From Hydractinia symbiolongicarpus (lineage: Eukaryota > Cnidaria > Hydrozoa > Anthoathecata > Hydractiniidae): a stretch of DNA of 64,000 bases. The translations under genes and the position numbers were made by a program. Below, one piece after another: positions 1 through 10,870 of this stretch (position 1 is its first letter; each line of letters opens with the position of its first letter). The notes below the pieces were generated by a model, which worked only from the letters and a program-made list of their open reading frames with translations, was not told where the DNA came from and ran no database searches. Location of the stretch: NCBI RefSeq assembly GCF_029227915.1, contig NC_079882.1, forward strand, positions 31,674,001 through 31,738,000, in the 5' to 3' direction.

Positions 1-293
1 ATCCGTTTTAGTGGTAAAAAAATAATTTAAAAAATCGTTCGTGAAATAAGTTTACTCCCTGGGTACTTTCTTTGTATACTTTTGATTATACGGGCCGAGT
101 CCGGGTTTTACGGGAAATGGCGGGTTTTTGTTTGCCGGCGATTAAACTTCTTTTATTCTGCGTCTCATCAAAAATGAAAACATTTTTGAAAACTACAAGT
201 CTTATCCGTTTTAGTGATGAAAAAATAATTTAAAAAATCGTTCTGGAAATGAGTTTACTCACAGGGTACTTTCTTTGTATACATTCGACTATA

Positions 294-306
294 CGGGCCA
301 AGCCCG
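294..306 (+). other. Inverted repeat in the monomer core (CGGGC-CAA-GCCCG), example
   Basis: Offsets 31-43 of the monomer form a 5-bp stem with a 3-nt loop. B-type monomers have the perfect stem shown here. A-type monomers read CGGGC-CGA-GTCCG (for example 91-103), which in RNA keeps the stem with one G-U pair. It recurs once per monomer through the array with some mismatched variants. Whether it has a role as DNA or RNA is unknown. Confidence 0.6.
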
Positions 307-466
307 GGATTTACGGGAAATCGCAGGTTTTCGTTTGCCGGCGATTAAACCTCTTTCATTAAGCGTCTCATCAAAAATGAAAACGTTTTTGAAAACTACA
401 AGTCTCGTGCGTTTTAGTGGTGAAAAAATAATTTAAAAAATCGTTCGGGAAATAAGTTTACTCCCT

Positions 467-669
467 GGGTACTTTCTTTGTATACGTTTGACTATACGGG
501 CTGAGCCCAGGATTTACGGGAAATGGCGGGTTTTCGTTTGCCAGCGATTAAACTTCTTTTATTCAGTGTCTCATCAAAAATGAAAACATTTTTAAAAACT
601 ACAAGTCTCATGCGTTTTAGTGGTGAAAAGATAATTTAAAAAATCGTTTTGGAAATGAGTTTACTCACA
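467..669 (+). repeat. Reference monomer (203 bp) used for offsets
   Basis: This copy gives the offset scheme used in the other entries. Offsets 1-19 hold the invariant GGGTAC...GTATAC block. Offsets 24-30 are the TGACTAT patch. Offsets 31-43 are CGGGC-TGA-GCCCA here, where most copies have a CGGGC/GCCCG or CGGGC/GTCCG stem. Offsets 51-59 hold CGGGAAATG, and 68-80 hold TCGTTTGCC(G/A)GCG. Offsets 81-180 are AT-rich with A/T tracts at about 110-114, 117-120, 123-127, 129-132, 149-152, 160-163 and 172-177. Offsets 181-203 lead into the next monomer. Because 203 is not a multiple of three, any reading frame shifts from one monomer to the next. Confidence 0.95.
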
Positions 670-1827
670 GGGTACTTTCTTTGTATACTTTTGACTTTAC
701 AGGGCGAGTCTGGGATTTACGGGAAATCGCAGGTTTTCGTTTGCCGGCGTTTTAACTTCTTTTATTTAGCGTCTCATCAAAAATGAAAACAAGTTTGAAG
801 ACTTCAAGTCTCATGCGTTTTAGTGGTGAAAAAATAATTTAAAAAATCGTTCGGGAAATGAGTTCACTCCCTGTGTACTTTCTTTGTATACTTTTGACTA
901 TACGGGCCAAGCCCGGGATTTACGGGAATTCGCGGGTTTTCGTTTGCCGGCGATTAAACTTCTTTTATTCAGTGTCTCATCAAAAATGAAAACATTTTTA
1001 AAAACTACAAGTCTCATGCGTTTTAGTGGTGAAAAGATAATTTAAAAAGTCGTTTCGGAAATGAGTTTACTCACAGGGTACTTTCTTTGTATACATTCGA
1101 CTATACGGGCCAAGCCCGGTATTTACGGGAAATCACGGGTTTTCGTTTGCCGGCGATTAAACCACTTTCATTAAGCGTCTCATCAAAAATGAAAACATTT
1201 CTGAAAACTACAAGTCTCGTGCGTTTTAGTGGTGAAAAAAAAATTTAAAAAATCGCTCGGGAAATGAGTTTACTCCCTGGATACTTTCTTTGTATACATT
1301 CGACTACACGGGCCAAGCCCGGGATTTACGGGAAATGGCGGGTTTTCGTTTGCCGGCGATTAAACTTCTTTTATTCAGCGTCTCATTAAAAATGAAAACA
1401 TTTTTGAAAACTACAAGTCTCATGCGTTTTAGAGGTGAAAAGATAATTTAAAAAATCGTTCGGGACATGAGTTTACTCCCTGGGTACTTTCTTTGTATAC
1501 TTTTGATTTTACGGGCCGAGTCCCGGTTTTACGGGAAATGGCGGGTTTTCGTTTGCCGGCGATTAAACTTCTTCTATTCAGCGTCTCATTAAAAATGAAA
1601 ACATTTTTGAAAACTACAAGTCTCATGCGTTTTAGTGGTGAAAATATAATTTAAAAAATCTTTCGGGAAATGAGTTTACACCCTGGGTACTTTCTTTGTA
1701 TACTCTTGACTTTACAGGCCGAGTCTGGGATTTACGGGAAATCGCAGGTTTTCGTTTGCCGGCGTTTAAACTTCTTTTATTCAGCGTCTCATCAAAAATG
1801 AAAGCAAGTTTGAAGACTAGAAGTCTC

Positions 1828-2731
1828 ATCCGTTTTAGTGGTAAAAAAATAATTTAAAAAATCGTTCGGGAAATAAGTTTACTCCCTGGGTACTTTCTTT
1901 GTATACTTTTGATTATACGGGCCGAGTCCGGGTTTTACGGGAAATGGCGGGTTTTTGTTTGCCGGCTATTAAACTTCTTTTATTCTGCGTCTCATCAAAA
2001 ATGAAAACATTTTTGAAAACTACAAGTCTTATCCGTTTTAGTGATAAAAAAATAATTTAAAAAATCGTTCTGGAAATGAGTTTACTCACAGGGTACTTTC
2101 TTTGTATACATTCGACTATACGGGCCAAGCCCGGGATTTACGGGAAATCGCAGGTTTTCGTTTGCCGGCGATTAAACCTCTTTCATTAAGCGTCTCATCA
2201 AAAATGAAAACGTTTTTGAAAACTACAAGTCTCGTGCGTTTTAGTGGTGAAAAAATAATTTAAAAAATCGTTCGGGAAATAAGTTTACTCCCTGGGTACT
2301 TTCTTTGTATACGTTTGACTATACGGGCTGAGCCCGGGATTTACGGGAATTCGCGTGTTTTCGTTTGCCGGCGATTAAACTTCTTTTATTCAGTGTCTCA
2401 TCAAAAATGAAAACATTTTTAAAAACTACAAGTCTCATGCGTTTTATTGGTGAAAAGATAATTTAAAAAGTCGTTTTGGAAATGAGTTTTTTCACAGGGT
2501 ACTTTCTTTGTATACATTCGACTATACGGACCAAGCCCGGTATTTACGGGAAATCACGGGTTTTCGTTTGCCGGCGATTAAACCACTTTCATTAAGCGTC
2601 TCATCAAAAATGAAAACATTTCTGAAAACTACAAGTCTCGTGCATTTTAGTGGTGAAAAAAAAATTTTAAAAATCGCTCGGGAAATGAGTTTACTCCCTG
2701 GATACTTTCTTTGTATACATTCGACTACACG
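1828..2731 (+). repeat. Second copy of the 1827-bp unit with a two-monomer deletion
   Basis: From 1828 to about 2330 this follows positions 1-500 at an offset of 1827. After that it follows positions from about 905 at an offset of 1421 (7 x 203): the private GGGAATTCGCG variant at 924 is found again at 2345. The change of offset by 406 bp shows that two monomers are missing relative to copy 1. This is the expected product of unequal exchange between monomers in register. Confidence 0.75.
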
Positions 2732-4549
2732 GGCCGAGTCCGGGGTTTACGGGAAATAGCGGTCGTTTGCCGGCGATTAAACTTTTTTTATTCAGCCTCT
2801 TATCAAAAATGAAAACATTTTTGAAAACTGCAAGTCTCATGCGTTTTAGTGGTGAAAAGATAATTTAAAAAATCGTTCGGGAAATGAGTTTACTCCCGGG
2901 GTACATTCTTTGTATACTTTTGACTTTACGGGCTGAGTCTGGGATTTACGGGAAATCACGGGTTTTCGTTTGCCGGCGGTTAAACCACTTTTATTAAGCG
3001 TCTCATCAAAAATAAAAACATTTCTGAAAACTACAAGTTTCATGCGTTTTAGTGGTGAAAAAATATTTTAAAAATCGTTCGGGAAATAACTTTACTCCCT
3101 GGGTACTTTCTTTGTATACTTTTGATTATACGGGCCGAGTCCGGGTTTTACGGGAAATGGCGGGTTTTCGTTTGCCGGCGATTAAACTTCTTTTATTCAG
3201 CGTCTCATTAAAAATGAAAACATTTTTGAAAACTACAAGTCTCATGCGTTTTAGTGGTGAAAAAATAATTTAAAAAATCGTTCTGGAAATGAGTTTACTC
3301 ACAGGGTACTTTCTTTGTATACATTCGACTATACGGGCCAAGCCCGGGATTTACGGGAAATGGCGGGTTTTCGTTTGCCGGCGATTAAACTTCTTTTATT
3401 CAGTGTCTCATCAAAAATGAAAACATTTCTGAAAACTACAAGTCTCATGCGTTTTAATGGTGAAAAAAAAATTTAAAAAATCGTTCGGAAAATGAGTTTA
3501 CTCCCTGGGTAATTTCTTTGTATACTTTTGATTATACGGGCCGAGTCCGGGGTTTACGGGAAATGGCGGTCGTTTGCCGGCGATTAAACTTCTTTTATTC
3601 AGCCTCTTATCAAAAATGAAAACATTTTTGAAAACTGCAAGTCTCATGCGTTTTAGTGGTGAAAAGATAATTTAAAAAATCGTTCGGGAAATGAGTTTAC
3701 TCCCGGGGTACTTTCTTTGTATACTTTTGACTATACATGCTGAGTCCGGGATTTACGGGAAATGGCGGGTTTTCGTTTGCCGGCGATTAAACTTCTTTTA
3801 TTCAGTGTCTCATCAAAAATGAAAACATTTTTAAAAACTACAAGTCTCATGCGTTTTAGTGGTGAAAAGATAATTTAAAAAATCGTTTTGGAAATGAGTT
3901 TACTCACAGGGTACTTTCTTTGTATACATTCGACTATACGGGCCAAGCCCGGGATTTACGGGAAATCACGGGTTTTCGTTTGCCGGCGATTAAACCACTT
4001 TTATTAAGCGTCTCATCAAAAATGAAAACATTTCTGAAAACTACAAGTTTCATGCGTTTTAGTGGTGAAAAAATAATTTAAAAAATCGTTCGGGAAATAA
4101 GTTTACTCCCTGGGTACTTTCTTTGTATACTTTTGATTATACGGGCCGAGTCCGGGTTTTACGGGAAATGGCGGGTTTTTGTTTGCCGGGGATTAAACTT
4201 CTTTTATTCAGCGTCTCATTAAAAATGAAAACATTTTTGAAAACTACAAGTCTCATGCGTTTTAGTGGTGAAAATATAATTTAAAAAATCGTTCGGGAAA
4301 TGAGTTTACACCCGGGGTACTTTCTTTGTATACTCTTGACTTTACAGGCCGAGTCTGGGATTTACGGGAAATCGCAGGTTTTCGTTTGCCGGCGTTTAAA
4401 CTTCTTTTATTCAGCGTCTCATCAAAAATGAAAACAAGTTTGAAGACTACAAGTCTCATCCGTTTTAGTGGTGAAAAAATAATTTAAAAAATCGTTCGGG
4501 AAATAAGTTTACTCCCTGGGTACTTTCTTTGTATACTTTTGATTATACG
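2732..4549 (+). repeat. Higher-order unit, 9 monomers (1818 bp), copy 1
   Basis: This matches 4550-6367 at a constant offset of 1818. The length is 9 x 203 minus 9, and the missing bases are visible: two monomers carry a 4-bp deletion in the core (GGCGGTCG or AGCGGTCG in place of GGCGGGTTTTCG), and one has AAAATATTTTAAAAATCG, a base shorter than usual. Those same scars sit in both copies, so the nine-monomer block was duplicated as a unit after they arose. Confidence 0.85.
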
Positions 4550-6367
4550 GGCCGAGTCCGGGGTTTACGGGAAATAGCGGTCGTTTGCCGGCGATTAAAC
4601 TTTTTTTATTCAGCCTCTTATCAAAAATGAAAACATTTTTGAAAACTGCAAGTCTCATGCGTTTTAGTGGTGAAAAGATAATTTAAAAAATCGTTCGGGA
4701 AATGAGTTTACTCCCGGGGTACATTCTTTGTATACTTTTGACTTTACGGGCTGAGTCTGGGATTTACGGGAAATCACGGGTTTTCGTTTGCCGGCGGTTA
4801 AACCACTTTTATTAAGCGTCTCATCAAAAATAAAAACATTTCTGAAAACTACAAGTTTCATGCGTTTTAGTGGTGAAAAAATATTTTAAAAATCGTTCGG
4901 GAAATAACTTTACTCCCTGGGTACTTTCTTTGTATACTTTTGATTATACGAGCCGAGTCCGGGTTTTACGGGAAATGGCGGGTTTTCGTTTGCCGGCGAT
5001 TAAACTTCTTTTATTCAGCGTCTCATTAAAAATGAAAACATTTTTGAAAACTACAAGTCTCATGCGTTTTAGTGGTGAAAAAATAATTTAAAAAATCGTT
5101 CTGGAAATGAGTTTACTCACAGGGTACTTTCTTTGTATACATTCGACTATACGGGCCAAGCCCGGGATTTACGGGAAATGGCGGGTTTTCGTTTGCCGGC
5201 GATTAAACTTCTTTTATTCAGTGTCTCATCAAAAATGAAAACATTTCTGAAAACTACAAGTCTCATGCGTTTTAATGGTGAAAAAAAAATTTAAAAAATC
5301 GTTCGGGAAATGAGTTTACTCCCTGGGTAATTTCTTTGTATACTTTTGATTATACGGGCCGAGTCCGGGGTTTACGGGAAATGGCGGTCGTTTGCCGGCG
5401 ATTAAACTTCTTTTATTCAGCCTCTTATCAAAAATGAAAACATTTTTGAAAACTGCAAGTCTCATGCGTTTTAGTGGTGAAAAGATAATTTAAAAAATCG
5501 TTCGGGAAATGAGTTTACTCCCGGGGTACTTTCTTTGTATACTTTTGACTATACATGCTGAGTCCGGGATTTACGGGAAATGGCGGGTTTTCGTTTGCCG
5601 GCGATTAAACTTCTTTTATTCAGTGTCTCATCAAAAATGAAAACATTTTTAAAAACTACAAGTCTCATGCGTTTTAGTGGTGAAAAGATAATTTAAAAAA
5701 TCGTTTTGGAAATGAGTTTACTCACAGGGTACTTTCTTTGTATACATTCGACTATACGGGCCAAGCCCGGGATTTACGGGAAATCACGGGTTTTCGTTTG
5801 CCGGCGATTAAACCACTTTTATTAAGCGTCTCATCAAAAATGAAAACATTTCTGAAAACTACAAGTTTCATGCGTTTTAGTGGTGAAAAAATAATTTAAA
5901 AAATCGTTCGGGAAATAAGTTTACTCCCTGGGTACTTTCTTTGTATACTTTTGATTATACGGGCCGAGTCCGGGTTTTACGGGAAATGGCGGGTTTTTGT
6001 TTGCCGGGGATTAAACTTCTTTTATTCAGCGTCTCATTAAAAATGAAAACATTTTTGAAAACTACAAGTCTCATGCGTTTTAGTGGTGAAAATATAATTT
6101 AAAAAATCGTTCGGGAAATGAGTTTACACCCGGGGTACTTTCTTTGTATACTCTTGACTTTACAGGCCGAGTCTGGGATTTACGGGAAATCGCAGGTTTT
6201 CGTTTGCCGGCGTTTAAACTTTTTTTATTCAGCGTCTCATCAAAAATGAAAACAAGTTTGAAGACTACAAGTCTCATCCGTTTTAGTGGTGAAAAAATAA
6301 TTTAAAAAATCGTTCGGGAAATAAGTTTACTCCCTGGGTACTTTCTTTGTATACTTTTGATTATACG
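4550..6367 (+). repeat. Higher-order unit, 9 monomers (1818 bp), copy 2
   Basis: This is a nearly identical copy of 2732-4549. A few private differences are visible: TACGAGCCGAG at about 4948 where copy 1 has TACGGGCCGAG, and TTCGGGAAATG near 5302 where copy 1 has TTCGGAAAATG. Matching stops just after 6367, where GTCCGGGTTTTACGG replaces GTCCGGGGTTTACGG and the next block starts. Confidence 0.85.
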
Positions 6368-6404
6368 GGCCGAGTCCGGGTTTTACGGGAAATGGCGGGT
6401 TTTC

Positions 6405-7419
6405 GTTAGCCGGCGATTAAACTTCTTTTATTCAGCGTCTCATCAAAAATGAAAACATTTTTAAAAACTACAAGTCTCATGCGTTTTAGTGGTGAAAAGA
6501 TAATTTAAAAAATCGTTTTGGAAATGAGTTTACTCACAGGGTACTTTCTTTGTATACATTCGACTATACGGGCCAAGCCCGGGATTTACGGGAAATCACG
6601 GGTTTTCGTTTGCCGGCGATTAAACCACTTTTATTAAGCGTCTCATCAAAAATGAAAACATTTCTGAAAACTACAAGTTTCATGCGTTTTAGTGGTGAAA
6701 AAATAATTTAAAAAATCGTTCGGGAAATAAGTTTACTCCCTGGGTACTTTCTTTGTATACTTTTGATTATACGGGCCGAGTCCGGGTTTTACGGGAAATG
6801 GCGGGTTTTTGTTTGCCGGGGATTAAACTTCTTTTATTCAGCGTCTCATTAAAAATGAAAACATTTTTGAAAACTACAAGTCTCATGCGTTTTAGTGGTG
6901 AAAAAATAATTTAAAAAATCGTTCGGGAAATAAGTTTACTCCCTGGGTACTTTCTTTGTATACTTTTGATTATACGGGCCGAGTCCGGGTTTTACGGGAA
7001 ATGGCGGGTTTTTGTTTGCCGGGGATTAAACTTCTTTTATTCAGCGTCTCATTAAAAATGAAAACATTTTTGAAAACTACAAGTCTCATGCGTTTTAGTG
7101 GTGAAAATATAATTTAAAAAATCGTTCGGGAAATGAGTTTACACCCGGGGTACTTTCTTTGTATACTCTTGACTTTACAGGCCGAGTCTGGGATTTACGG
7201 GAAATCGCAGGTTTTCGTTTGCCGGCGTTTAAACTTTTTTTATTCAGCGTCTCATCAAAAATGAAAACAAGTTTGAAGACTACAAGTCTCATCCGTTTTA
7301 GTGGTGAAAAAATAATTTAAAAAATCGTTCGGGAAATAAGTTTACTCCCTGGGTACTTTCTTTGTATACTTTTGATTATACGGGCCGAGTCCGGGTTTTA
7401 CGGGAAATGGCGGGTTTTC
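6405..7419 (+). repeat. Five-monomer unit (1015 bp)
   Basis: The rare core variant CGTTAGCCGG, where nearly all copies have CGTTTGCCGG, occurs at 6404, 7419 and 8231 in this stretch. It delimits a 1015-bp block followed by an 812-bp block. The five-mer equals the following four-mer plus one extra tandem monomer: two successive monomers near 6820 and 7023 both carry TTTGCCGGGGATTAAAC, where the four-mer has one. A single-monomer duplication or loss explains the difference. Confidence 0.8.
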
Positions 7420-8231
7420 GTTAGCCGGCGATTAAACTTCTTTTATTCAGCGTCTCATCAAAAATGAAAACATTTTTAAAAACTACAAGTCTCATGCGTT
7501 TTAGTGGTGAAAAGATAATTTAAAAAATCGTTTTGGAAATGAGTTTACTCACAGGGTACTTTCTTTGTATACATTCGACTATACGGGCCAAGCCCGGGAT
7601 TTACGGGAAATCACGGGTTTTCGTTTGCCGGCGATTAAACCACTTTTATTAAGCGTCTCATCAAAAATGAAAACATTTCTGAAAACTACAAGTTTCATGC
7701 GTTTTAGTGGTGAAAAAATAATTTAAAAAATCGTTCGGGAAATAAGTTTACTCCCTGGGTACTTTCTTTGTATACTTTTGATTATACGGGCCGAGTCCGG
7801 GTTTTACGGGAAATGGCGGGTTTTTGTTTGCCGGGGATTAAACTTCTTTTATTCAGCGTCTCATTAAAAATGAAAACATTTTTGAAAACTACAAGTCTCA
7901 TGCGTTTTAGTGGTGAAAATATAATTTAAAAAATCGTTCGGGAAATGAGTTTACACCCGGGGTACTTTCTTTGTATACTCTTGACTTTACAGGCCGAGTC
8001 TGGGATTTACGGGAAATCGCAGGTTTTCGTTTGCCGGCGTTTAAACTTCTTTTATTCAGCGTCTCATCAAAAATGAAAACAAGTTTGAAGACTACAAGTC
8101 TCATCCGTTTTAGTGGTGAAAAAATAATTTAAAAAATCGTTCGGGAAATAAGTTTACTCCCTGGGTACTTTCTTTGTATACTTTTGATTATACGGGCCGA
8201 GTCCGGGTTTTACGGGAAATGGCGGGTTTTC
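7420..8231 (+). repeat. Four-monomer unit (812 bp), first occurrence
   Basis: This block is delimited by two copies of the CGTTAGCC marker. It is found again, almost unchanged, at 13510-14321. It contains the TTTGCCGGGGATTAAAC monomer and the ACACCCGGGG...CAGGCCGAGTCTGG monomer in the same order. Confidence 0.8.
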
Positions 8232-10870
8232 GTTAGCCGGCGATTAAACTTCTTTTATTCAGCGTCTCATCAAAAATGAAAACAAGTTTGAAGACTTCAA
8301 GTCACATGCGTTTTAGTGGTGAAAAAATAACTTAAAAAATCGTTCGGGAAATGAGTTTACTCCCTGTGTACTTTCTTTGTATACTTTTGACTATACGGGC
8401 CAAGCCCGGGATTTACGGGAAATCGCGGGTTTTCGTTTGCCGGCGATTAAACTTCTTTTATTCAGTGTCTCATCAAAAATGAAAACATTTTTAAAAACTA
8501 CAAGTCTCATGCGTTTTAGTGGTGAAAAGATAATTTAAAAAATCGTTTTGGAAATGAGTTTACTCACAGGGTACTTTCTTTGCATACATTCGACTATACG
8601 GGCCAAGCCCGGGATTTACGGGAAATCACGGGTTTTCGTTTGCCGGCGATTAAACCACTTTTATTAAGCGTCTCATCAAAAATGAAAACATTTCTGTAAA
8701 CTACAAGTTTCAAGCGTTTTAGTGGTGAAAAAATAATTTAAAAAATCGTTCGGGAAATAAGTTTACTCCCTGGGTACTTTCTTTGTATACTTTTGATTAT
8801 ACGGGCCGAGTCCGGATTTTACGTGAAATGGCGGGTTTTCGTTTGCCGGCGATTAAACTTCTTTTATTCAGCGTCTCATTAAAAATGAAAACATTTTTGA
8901 AAACTACAAGTCTCATGCGTTTTAGTGGTGAAAATATAATTTAAAGAATCGTTCGGGAAATGAGTTTACACCCTGGGTACTTTCTTTGTATACTCTTGAC
9001 TTTACAGGCCGAGTCTGGGATTTACGGGAAATGGCAGGTTTTCGTTTGCCGGCGTTTAAACTTCTTTTATTCAGCGTCTCATCAAAAATGAAAACAAGTT
9101 TGAAGACTACAAGTCTCATCCGTTTTAGTGGTGAAAAAATAATTTAAAAAATCGTTCGGGAAATAAGTTTACTCCCTGGGTACTTTCTTTGTATACTTTT
9201 GATTATACGGGCCGAGTCCGGGTTTTACGGGAAATGGCGGGTTTTCGTTTGCCGGCGATTAAACTTCTTTTACTCAGCGTCTCATTAAAAATGACAACAA
9301 TTTTGAAAACTACAAGTCTCATGCGTTTTAGAGGTGAAAAGATAATTTAAAAAATCGTTCGGGAAATGAGTTTACACCCTGGGTACTTTCTTTGTATACT
9401 TTTGACTTTACAGGGCTAGTCTGGGATTTACGGGAAATCGCAGGTTTTCGTTTGCCGGCGTTTAAACTTCTTTTATTCAGCGTCTCATCAAAAATGAAAA
9501 CAAGTTTGAAAACTTCAAGTCTCATGCGTTTTAGTGGTGAAAAAATAATTTAAAAAATCGTTCGGGAAATGAGTTTACTCCCTGTGTACTTTCTTTGTAT
9601 ACTTTTGACTATACGGGCCAAGCCCGGGATTTACGGGAAATCGCGGGTTTTCGTTTGCCGGCGATTAAACTTCTTTTATTCAGCGTCTCATCAAAAATGA
9701 AAACATTTTTGAAAACTACAAGTCTTATGCGTTTTAGTGGTGAAAAAATAATTTAAAAAATCGTTCTGGAAATGAGTTTACTCACAGGGTACTTTCTTTG
9801 TATACATTCGACTATACGGGCCAAGCCCGGGATTTACGGGAAATCGCAGGTTTTCGTTTGCCGGCGATTAAACCTCTTTCATTAAGCGTCTCATCAAAAA
9901 TGAAAACATTTTTGAAAACTACAAGTCTCGTGCGTTTTAGTGGTGAAAAAATAATTTAAAAAATCGTTCGGGAAATAAGTTTACTTCCTGGGTACTTTCT
10001 TTGTATACTTTTGTCTATACGGGCTGAGTCCGGGATTTACGGGAAATGGCGAGTTTTCGTTTGCCGGCGATTAAACTTCTTTTATTCAGTGTCTCATCAA
10101 AAATGAAAACATTTTTAAAAACTACAAGTCTCATGCGTTTTAGTGGTGAAAAGATAATTTAAAAAATCGTTTTGGAAATGAGTTTACTCACAGGGTACTT
10201 TCTTTGTATACATTCGACTATACGGGCCAAGCCCGGGATTTACAGTAAATCACGGGTTTTCGTTTGCCGGCGATTAAACCACTTTTATTAAGCGTCTCAT
10301 CAAAAATGAAAACATTTCTGAAAACTACAAGTTTCATGCGTTTTAGTCGTGAAAAAATAATTTAAAAAATCGTTCGGGAAATAAGTTTACTCCCTCGGTA
10401 CTTTCTTTGTATACTTTTGATTATACGGGCCGAGTCCGGGCTTTACGGGAAATGGCGGGTTTTTGTTTGCCGGGGATTAAACTTCTTTTATTCAGCGTCT
10501 CATTAAAAATGAAAACATTTTTGAAAACTACAAGTCTCATGCGTTTTAGTGGTGAAAATATAATTTAAAAAATCGTTCGGGAAATGAGTTTACACCCGGG
10601 GTACTTTCTTTGTATACTCTTGACTTTACAGGCCGAGTCTGGGATTTACGGGAAATCGCAGGTTTTCGTTTGCCGGCGTTTAAACTTCTTTTATTCAGCG
10701 TCTCATCAAAAATGAAAACAAGTTTGAAGACTACAAGTCTCATCCGTTTTAGTGGTGAAAAAATAATTTAAAAAATCGTTCGGGAAATAAGTTTACTCCC
10801 TGGGTACTTTCTTTGTATACTTTTGATTATACGGGCCGAGTCCGGGTTTTACGGGAAATGGCGGGTTTTC
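8232..10870 (+). repeat. Thirteen-monomer HOR (2639 bp), copy 1
   Basis: The length is exactly 13 x 203 and the block matches 10871-13509 at a constant offset of 2639. Shared private variants include TTTGCATACATTCG near 8580 and 11219, TTTCTGTAAACTACAAG near 8690 and 11329, GATTTACAGTAAATC near 10229 and 12868, TTTTACTCAGCG near 9268 and 11907, and CCCTCGGTAC near 10394 and 13033. The two copies are nearly identical on reading, which indicates a recent duplication. Confidence 0.9.

Larger units (their letters stand above)
1..1827 (+). repeat. Higher-order unit, 9 monomers (1827 bp), copy 1
   Basis: The window opens with ATCCGTTTTAGTGGTAAAAA, which recurs at 1828, exactly 9 x 203 bp later. 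Private markers shared by the two copies are TTCTGCGTCTC near 155 and 1982, CTTATCCGTTTTAGTGAT near 202 and 2029, and GTATACGTTTGAC near 480 and 2307. The unit mixes A-type and B-type monomers. The true unit boundary is arbitrary because the array continues upstream of the window. Confidence 0.8.

Noticed and set aside
530-546. TTCGTTTGCCGGCG as a CENP-B box
   Set aside because: Only the TTCG part fits. The required A and the CGGG at the canonical distance are absent, and the reverse strand gives no better match.
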